A DNA stretch of 64,000 nucleotides. Source: Thiohalocapsa sp963698775 (GTDB lineage Bacteria > Pseudomonadota > Gammaproteobacteria > Chromatiales > Chromatiaceae). The stretch lies in NCBI GenBank assembly GCA_963698775.1, contig CAVOSE010000036.1, positions 1 to 64,000 of the forward strand. The letters are read 5' to 3'. The notes under the pieces were generated by a model. The model was given only the letters and a program-made list of their open reading frames with translations, ran no database searches and was not told the origin of the DNA. Every line of letters starts with the position of its first letter. Position 1 is the first letter of the stretch. The position numbers and the translations under genes were made by a program. Below are positions 58,818-64,000 of this stretch, piece after piece.

Positions 58818-61796
58818 ATGCAAGAACTCAGCACCACGCCGAATCGCTCCAAGATACCCGAGACCGCGGATTCCAACTTCTATGTGGTTGCCGTCGGCGC
58901 GTCCGCCGGCGGCCTGGATGCGCTGGAACGCTTTTTCCGCGGCCTGCCGGAGAGCTCCGGCGCCGCCTATGTGGTGATCCAGCACCTGTCGCCCGATCAC
59001 AAGAGCATGATGGGGAATCTGCTCGGCCGGCACACCAGCATGGATGTCGTCACCGTCGAGGACGGCATGTCGTTGGTGCCGAATCGGGTGCATTTGATCC
59101 CGCCCGCCAGCGTCATGAGCATCTCGCGCCGGCAACTGCGGTTGAGCCCGAAGAGTCCGCGCGGGCTGACATTGCCGATCGACCTGTTCTTTACCGCATT
59201 GGCGCGTGAGTTCGGTAAGTACGCCATCGGCGTGGTTTTGTCCGGCACCGGCTCCGACGGCACCCGCGGCGCGGTGGCCATCAACGACGCCGGCGGCCTG
59301 CTGCTGGCGCAAGAGCCCGAATCGGCCAAATTCGACGGCATGCCCCGCAGCGTCATCGCCACCAGTCTAGTAGACGCCATCCTGCCGCCGGAGCAGCTGG
59401 GGCCGCGGGTCATGGATCATATGAGCCATGCCCCGCGCCCGCGCATCCGCGCCGCCGGCGAGAGCATCTCCGTCGACCGCGAAAGCGCGCTGGAAGAGAC
59501 CATGCACCTGCTCCAGCACCAGGGCGGCATCAATTTCCGCGAGTACAAGCCGGCCACGGTGATGCGGCGCATCGAGCGACGCATGCAGGTGCGTCATGTG
59601 CCGGACCTGGAGAACTACGCCCGACTGCTGGACGGCGACCGCGTCGAACTGAATGCCTTGCGCCGCGAATTGCTGATCCCGGTGACCAACTTCTTTCGTG
59701 ATCCGCCGGCATTCGAGATTCTGGCGGAAACCGCAGTCGACGCCATCGTCAAGGATCGCGGCGAGAACCAGCCGATTCGGGTTTGGGTGGCCGGCACGTC
59801 CACCGGCGAGGAGGCCTACACCATCGCGATCCTGTTCGCCGAGGCCTTCGAACGCGCGCGACGCTGGCCGCCGTTGAAGATCTTCGCTACCGACGTCGAG
59901 CAGCACAATGTCGATTTCGGCAGCGCCGGCGTCTTTTCCGAGGCGATTACCGCGGAGGTCTCGCCCGAACGCCTGGAGCACTGGTTCTACAAGCGCGGCA
60001 ACCACTTCATCATCAAGACCGAGATCCGTCAGAACATCGTCTTTGCGCGGCACAACCTGCTGGAAGACCCCCCCTTCACGCGCATGGACCTGGTCTCCTG
60101 CCGCAATCTGCTGATCTATTTCCGCAGCGAGGCGCAGGAGCGTGCGCTGCGTCGCCTGCAGTACGCGCTGGCCCCGGGCGGCTTCATGTTCCTCGGCTCC
60201 AGCGAGACCTTGGCGGCATTGCAGGGCGACTTCACCGCGGTCAACTCCAAGCACAAGATCTACCGCATCCTGCGCCACCTGTCGTTGCCGTTGGATGCGG
60301 GCTCATCGGCGCTGACCCGCCTCTCGGGCCAAACCGGGCGGACGCGCCGCGGGCACCCGGCAAGCCGGGCGATGACGGATGCCGCGGCCATCGACGCCGG
60401 CCAGGCGCTGCTGCTGCGCAGTTACTCTCCCACCACCCTGTTGCTGAACAGCAAACAGGAGCTGCTGCACGTGTTCGGCGACGCCGGTCATTACCTGCGC
60501 TTCGGCGAGGGCGCGGTCACGCTGGATCTGTCCAAACTATTGGCGCCCTCATTGGCGCCGGTGGCACAGGCGCTGCTGCACAAGACCGCTCGCGGCCAGG
60601 AGCCGCTGCGTTCCGACGTGCTGACCCTGGAACGCCCCAACGCCGAGCGTCAACGACTCCGGCTGGTGGCTCGCAGCGTCGAATCGGACCAGGGCGAGCA
60701 GCACCTGCTGCTGTCGTTCGAGCCGGAGCCGGAGCCTGCGCCAAATGGGGGCATTGCCGCGCGGGCCGGCATCGCCACCATAGACATGGCCCACGAGACC
60801 GGCGAGCGGGTCGAGACGCTGGAGCGCGAATTGGCCGCTACCCGCGAGAGCCTGCAAGCGACCATCGAGGAATTGGAGACCGCCAACGAGGAATTGCAGG
60901 CCACCAACGAAGAGCTGATGGCCTCCAACGAGGAACTGCAAAGCTCCAACGAGGAGCTGCAATCGGTCAACGAGGAACTCTACACGGTCAACGCCGAGAA
61001 TCAGGAAAAGATCGAGATCCTGAACCGGCTCAACGCTGACCTCGACAGCATGGCCCGCGCAGCGGGCATCGCCACGGTGTTCGTCGACGCCAAGCTGCAG
61101 TTGACGCGCTTCACGCCCGAGGCGACCACACTGTTCAAGATCCGCGAAGGTGACCTTGGGCGACCCATCGACGACTTCACCAACCTGCTCGCATTCCCCG
61201 ACTTCGTCTCGGAACTGCGCCTGACCATCGCCGACGGCAACATGATGCAGCGCGAACTCAAGGCCGCCAACGGGCGCACCTATCTGTCGCGCGTGCTGCC
61301 CTATGCCGTGCGGGAGAAAGACCCGCGCGGGGCGGTGGCGACCTTCGTCGACATCACGCTGCTGCGCGACGCCGAACGTCTGCAGGCAGTGCTCGATTCC
61401 TTGCCCGAGCACGTCGCGGTGCTCGACGGCGACGGCATCATCACCATCGTCAATCGCGCTTGGCGCGACTTCGCCGTCGGCAACGGCGATCCGCAATTGC
61501 AGCAAACCGGCATCGGCAGCGATTACCTCGCGGTCTGCGACATCAACGACAGCCCCGACGGAAGCTTCGCCGCGCGCGCCCACGATGGTTTGATCGGCGT
61601 CTTGAACGGACGCCTGCCGTCGTTCTCGATGAAATACCCCTGCCATGCCCCGGATCGAGAGCAATGGTTCCTGATGCACGCGGCGCCCATCGAGCACCCG
61701 AGCGGCGGCATCATCGTCAGTCATATCGACGTCACCGAGTGGGACGGCAGGTCGAGCGATCCGGTCGACCCGACCGACGCAGCGGATCAGACTTAG
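58818..61796 (+). CDS. CheB-CheR-PAS fusion chemotaxis-type sensor
   Basis: A 992-residue fusion. Residues about 20-205: CheB methylesterase with the Ser (VGASAGGLDALE), His (IQHLSPDHKS) and Asp (LSGTGSDGTRG) sites, but no receiver domain. About 225-490: CheR methyltransferase (YKPATVMRRIERRM; PVTNFFRDP; SAM site WVAGTSTGEEAYTIAI; VSCRNLLIYF). About 645-735: a long coiled coil of NEEL repeats (ETANEELQATNEEL). About 745-980: two PAS domains. Such proteins occur beside two-component and cyclic-di-GMP systems and modify receptors or transmit signals by an unclear route. The next gene begins 41 bases on. Confidence 0.93.
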   Translation: MQELSTTPNRSKIPETADSNFYVVAVGASAGGLDALERFFRGLPESSGAAYVVIQHLSPDHKSMMGNLLGRHTSMDVVTVEDGMSLVPNRVHLIPPASVMSISRRQLRLSPKSPRGLTLPIDLFFTALAREFGKYAIGVVLSGTGSDGTRGAVAINDAGGLLLAQEPESAKFDGMPRSVIATSLVDAILPPEQLGPRVMDHMSHAPRPRIRAAGESISVDRESALEETMHLLQHQGGINFREYKPATVMRRIERRMQVRHVPDLENYARLLDGDRVELNALRRELLIPVTNFFRDPPAFEILAETAVDAIVKDRGENQPIRVWVAGTSTGEEAYTIAILFAEAFERARRWPPLKIFATDVEQHNVDFGSAGVFSEAITAEVSPERLEHWFYKRGNHFIIKTEIRQNIVFARHNLLEDPPFTRMDLVSCRNLLIYFRSEAQERALRRLQYALAPGGFMFLGSSETLAALQGDFTAVNSKHKIYRILRHLSLPLDAGSSALTRLSGQTGRTRRGHPASRAMTDAAAIDAGQALLLRSYSPTTLLLNSKQELLHVFGDAGHYLRFGEGAVTLDLSKLLAPSLAPVAQALLHKTARGQEPLRSDVLTLERPNAERQRLRLVARSVESDQGEQHLLLSFEPEPEPAPNGGIAARAGIATIDMAHETGERVETLERELAATRESLQATIEELETANEELQATNEELMASNEELQSSNEELQSVNEELYTVNAENQEKIEILNRLNADLDSMARAAGIATVFVDAKLQLTRFTPEATTLFKIREGDLGRPIDDFTNLLAFPDFVSELRLTIADGNMMQRELKAANGRTYLSRVLPYAVREKDPRGAVATFVDITLLRDAERLQAVLDSLPEHVAVLDGDGIITIVNRAWRDFAVGNGDPQLQQTGIGSDYLAVCDINDSPDGSFAARAHDGLIGVLNGRLPSFSMKYPCHAPDREQWFLMHAAPIEHPSGGIIVSHIDVTEWDGRSSDPVDPTDAADQT

Positions 61797-61837
61797 ACCG
61801 ACAATTGCCGTTCCGAGCACGGCGACGCACGAACACC

Positions 61838-64000
61838 ATGCACAACAGCGACGACCCAGGCCAAGACGGAGCATCCGGCGAGCCGGACCAACTCGACGCC
61901 GCCACCACCGAAAGGCCTGAAGCGACCGCTAAGGAGGCTCTGCGGAGGCGCGCCCGGACGGCGTTGAGAGACGCCGAGTTCGACCTTGCCGAGCGGATCA
62001 TTGCAGCCGGTGACCCAAAGCAAGAAGCGCTAATCGAGAACCTGCGCATCTATCAGGCCGAACTGGAGATCCAAAACGAGGAACTCCGCCGCAGCGAGCG
62101 CCAGGCGGAAACCGCCTTGACGCGTTTCATGGCGTTTTTCAACAATCTGCCAATTGCTGAGCTAATCGTCGACGCCAATGGCCTAGTGGTGGAGGCCAAT
62201 CCCGAGGCGCGCAGCCTGCTCGGACTGCGCGATACCCGCTCGCATCAGTACTTTCTCGCGCGTCTGATGTCCGAAGACTCCCGCGGCGAGGTGATTCGCG
62301 CCTGGCAACGGCTCGCCGAGCAGCAGGCGACCGACCTGCTGGAGGTGCGCTTCCAACCCGCCGACGGCAGCAGCCTGATTGCCGACCTGCATATCGCGCG
62401 CCTACCATCGCCGGAGGATGGCGAGACCCGATTCGTCTGCGCCGTCGTCGACCGCACCGAGTCGATGCGACAGCGCGAGGCCCTGCGCAACGCCTACGAT
62501 CGCCTCGAGGCCAGCGAGGAGCGTTACCGGGTGCTGGCGGATTTCAGCCCGGAATGGGACTACTGGCTCGGCATCGATGGGCTCTTTGTGCATGTCTCGC
62601 CGGCCTGCCAGGACACCACCGGCTACAGCTCCATGGAGTTCATCAGTAATCCGGATCTGCTGGAAGAGATCATTCACTGCGACGACCTGCCCCTGTGGCA
62701 GGCGCATCTCCGTGAACCGCTGGATGGCGATCGCGATCACGCGCCGCTGCAATTTCGCATTCGCACCCGCGACGGGCAGGAACGCTGGATCGAGCACGTC
62801 TGCGGGCCTGTGCTGTCCGAGGACGGCCGCAACCTGGGCCGCCGAGGCGTCAATCGCGACGTCACCTTACGCCAGAAGGCCCAGGAGGCGCTGCGCCGCA
62901 GCGAGGCGCTGCTCGACGCCACCGGGCGCCTGGCCCGTGTCGGCGGTTGGGAGTTCGTTCCAAGCACCAACACCTTGAGCTGGAGCCTCGTCACCCGTGA
63001 GTTGCATGAGGTCGACGACAACTTCGAACCGGACATCCACAACGCGCTCGCGTTCTACCGCCCGCGCGACCAAGAGGTCTTGCGCGCCGCGGTCGAGCAT
63101 GCGCTTGTCGACGGCACGGCCTATGAGTTCGAGTTGCAGCTGCGTACGGCCAAAGGGCGCGAGATCTGGGTCAAGACCAACGGCAAGCGAGTGACCTATC
63201 AAGGCGGCGAGCATGGCCTGCGCGGCAGCATTCAGGACGTCAGCGCGCGTATCGAAGCGGAGTGCGCGGCACAAGAACGGGAGGTGCAGGCGCGCACCGT
63301 CTTCGAGAACACCTCAGAGGGGATCATCATCACCGACCCCGAGCGGCGCATCCTCGCCGTAAATCGCGCCTTCACCGAGATTACCGGCTATAGCGAACAA
63401 GAGGCGCTGGGCGAAACGCCAAGTCTCTTGCAGTCCGGCCGGCACGACGAGGCCTTCTACCAGGCGATGTGGGCGACCCTCGAGGCAACCGGCCAATGGC
63501 GGGGCGAATTCTGGAACCGGCGCAGCAACGGCGATATTTATCCCCAGCTGTCCACCATCAGCGCGGTGCAGGACCAGGCTGGACGACTGACCCACTACAT
63601 CGCCGTGTTCGGCGATATCACCCAGCTCAAGCGCTCCGAAGAAGAACTCTATCGCCTCGCCCATCAGGACGCGCTCACCGGCCTGCCCAATCGCGCCTTG
63701 TTGCGCGCTCGGCTGGAGCAGTCCATCAGTCGCGCCCAGCGCGAGGGCTCCATGCTGGCGCTGCTGTTCCTGGACCTGGACCTGTTCAAGAGCGTCAACG
63801 ACACGCTCGGGCATCCGGTGGGCGATGCCCTGCTGCAAAGCGTCGCCACGGCCATGGCGACCAAGGTCCGCGCCGCCGACAGCATCGCCCGGCTCGGCGG
63901 CGATGAGTTCGTCGTGCTGATGGAGACCATCGAGGAACCCAACGTGGCCGCTCAGTTGTCGCGTCGGCTCCTCGATGTCTTCGCGCACCCCTTTGACGCG
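61838..64000 (+). CDS. Multi-PAS diguanylate cyclase, C-terminus cut by window edge
   Basis: The frame from the ATG at 61838 is open for 721 codons to the edge. Order: coiled-coil region (ENLRIYQAELEIQNEELRRSE, about 65-95), PAS 1 (about 100-215), PAS 2 (about 225-340), PAS 3 (about 350-470), PAS 4 (about 480-600: AVNRAFTEITGYSEQEALGETPSLLQSG), then a GGDEF domain with the intact site RLGGDEFVVLME (residues about 685-696) and DALTGLPNRALLRARL. It probably makes cyclic-di-GMP; an EAL domain may follow outside. The first coiled coil resembles that of the upstream CheB/CheR fusion, so the two may act together. Confidence 0.92.
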   Translation, partial: MHNSDDPGQDGASGEPDQLDAATTERPEATAKEALRRRARTALRDAEFDLAERIIAAGDPKQEALIENLRIYQAELEIQNEELRRSERQAETALTRFMAFFNNLPIAELIVDANGLVVEANPEARSLLGLRDTRSHQYFLARLMSEDSRGEVIRAWQRLAEQQATDLLEVRFQPADGSSLIADLHIARLPSPEDGETRFVCAVVDRTESMRQREALRNAYDRLEASEERYRVLADFSPEWDYWLGIDGLFVHVSPACQDTTGYSSMEFISNPDLLEEIIHCDDLPLWQAHLREPLDGDRDHAPLQFRIRTRDGQERWIEHVCGPVLSEDGRNLGRRGVNRDVTLRQKAQEALRRSEALLDATGRLARVGGWEFVPSTNTLSWSLVTRELHEVDDNFEPDIHNALAFYRPRDQEVLRAAVEHALVDGTAYEFELQLRTAKGREIWVKTNGKRVTYQGGEHGLRGSIQDVSARIEAECAAQEREVQARTVFENTSEGIIITDPERRILAVNRAFTEITGYSEQEALGETPSLLQSGRHDEAFYQAMWATLEATGQWRGEFWNRRSNGDIYPQLSTISAVQDQAGRLTHYIAVFGDITQLKRSEEELYRLAHQDALTGLPNRALLRARLEQSISRAQREGSMLALLFLDLDLFKSVNDTLGHPVGDALLQSVATAMATKVRAADSIARLGGDEFVVLMETIEEPNVAAQLSRRLLDVFAHPFDA

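Overview
The window is high-GC DNA from a gammaproteobacterium, most likely a sulfur oxidiser of the Chromatiales (purple sulfur bacterium type). The main support is a flavocytochrome c sulfide dehydrogenase pair (fccAB) behind a tetraheme NapC-type cytochrome. A DUF2333 protein, an Mrp-type antiporter cluster, a B12-salvage operon and several recurring intergenic repeats fit this placement. Taxonomy is inference from gene content; there is no rRNA or other phylogenetic marker here.

Layout. 1-5.4 kb: small envelope genes (HdeD-like, a tiny membrane protein, an EEP-family lipoprotein with a DUF5329 partner) and a divergent NmrA-like reductase/AraC regulator pair. 5.5-11.5 kb: one giant adhesin-like gene (Ig/PKD-like, seven FG-GAP, RTX-like and cadherin-like parts) broken by seven frame changes. 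11.5-18.2 kb: a scrapyard of mobile DNA: a REP-associated transposase remnant that cut off higB and left higA, a DUF2955 fragment, an intact SulP transporter, an IS66 remnant, two 224-bp direct repeats flanking a JAMM-motif lipoprotein, and a complete ISAzo13-type element whose transposase needs a -1 frameshift at A_AAA_AAC. 18.2-27.4 kb: TPR protein, DUF3124, an RRM protein with a clear terminator, the three-gene RiPP metallophore operon hvfABC, an XRE regulator, MarC, a polysaccharide deacetylase coupled to a GNAT, and an EamA transporter.

27.5-38.9 kb: a GH100 invertase followed by a very large phosphorylase-kinase-alpha-like protein, an Hsp70/DUF2760 operon, a frameshifted SRPBCC/GyrI-like gene and a voltage-gated channel. 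39.2-43.1 kb: NapC-type cytochrome, ankyrin protein, fccA and fccB, ending at a strong terminator; this is the sulfide-oxidation block. 43.4-52.8 kb: DUF2333 and a nine-gene Mrp/Mbh-like cation antiporter operon whose last subunit carries a long acidic linker and a peptidoglycan-binding domain. 53.0-58.5 kb (minus strand): cobalamin riboswitch, btuB, cobO, cobU, cobT, cobC. 58.8 kb to the end: a CheB/CheR/PAS fusion and a PAS-GGDEF protein cut by the window edge.

The most distinctive system is hvfABC: a 93-residue precursor with six EGKCG units, its multinuclear-iron (MNIO/DUF692) maturase and a DUF2063 partner. Other points of note are the MITE-like 125-130-bp element present three times, hexanucleotide-repeat hairpins in three intergenic regions, the JAMM lipoprotein inside direct repeats, and the antiporter/peptidoglycan-binding fusion.
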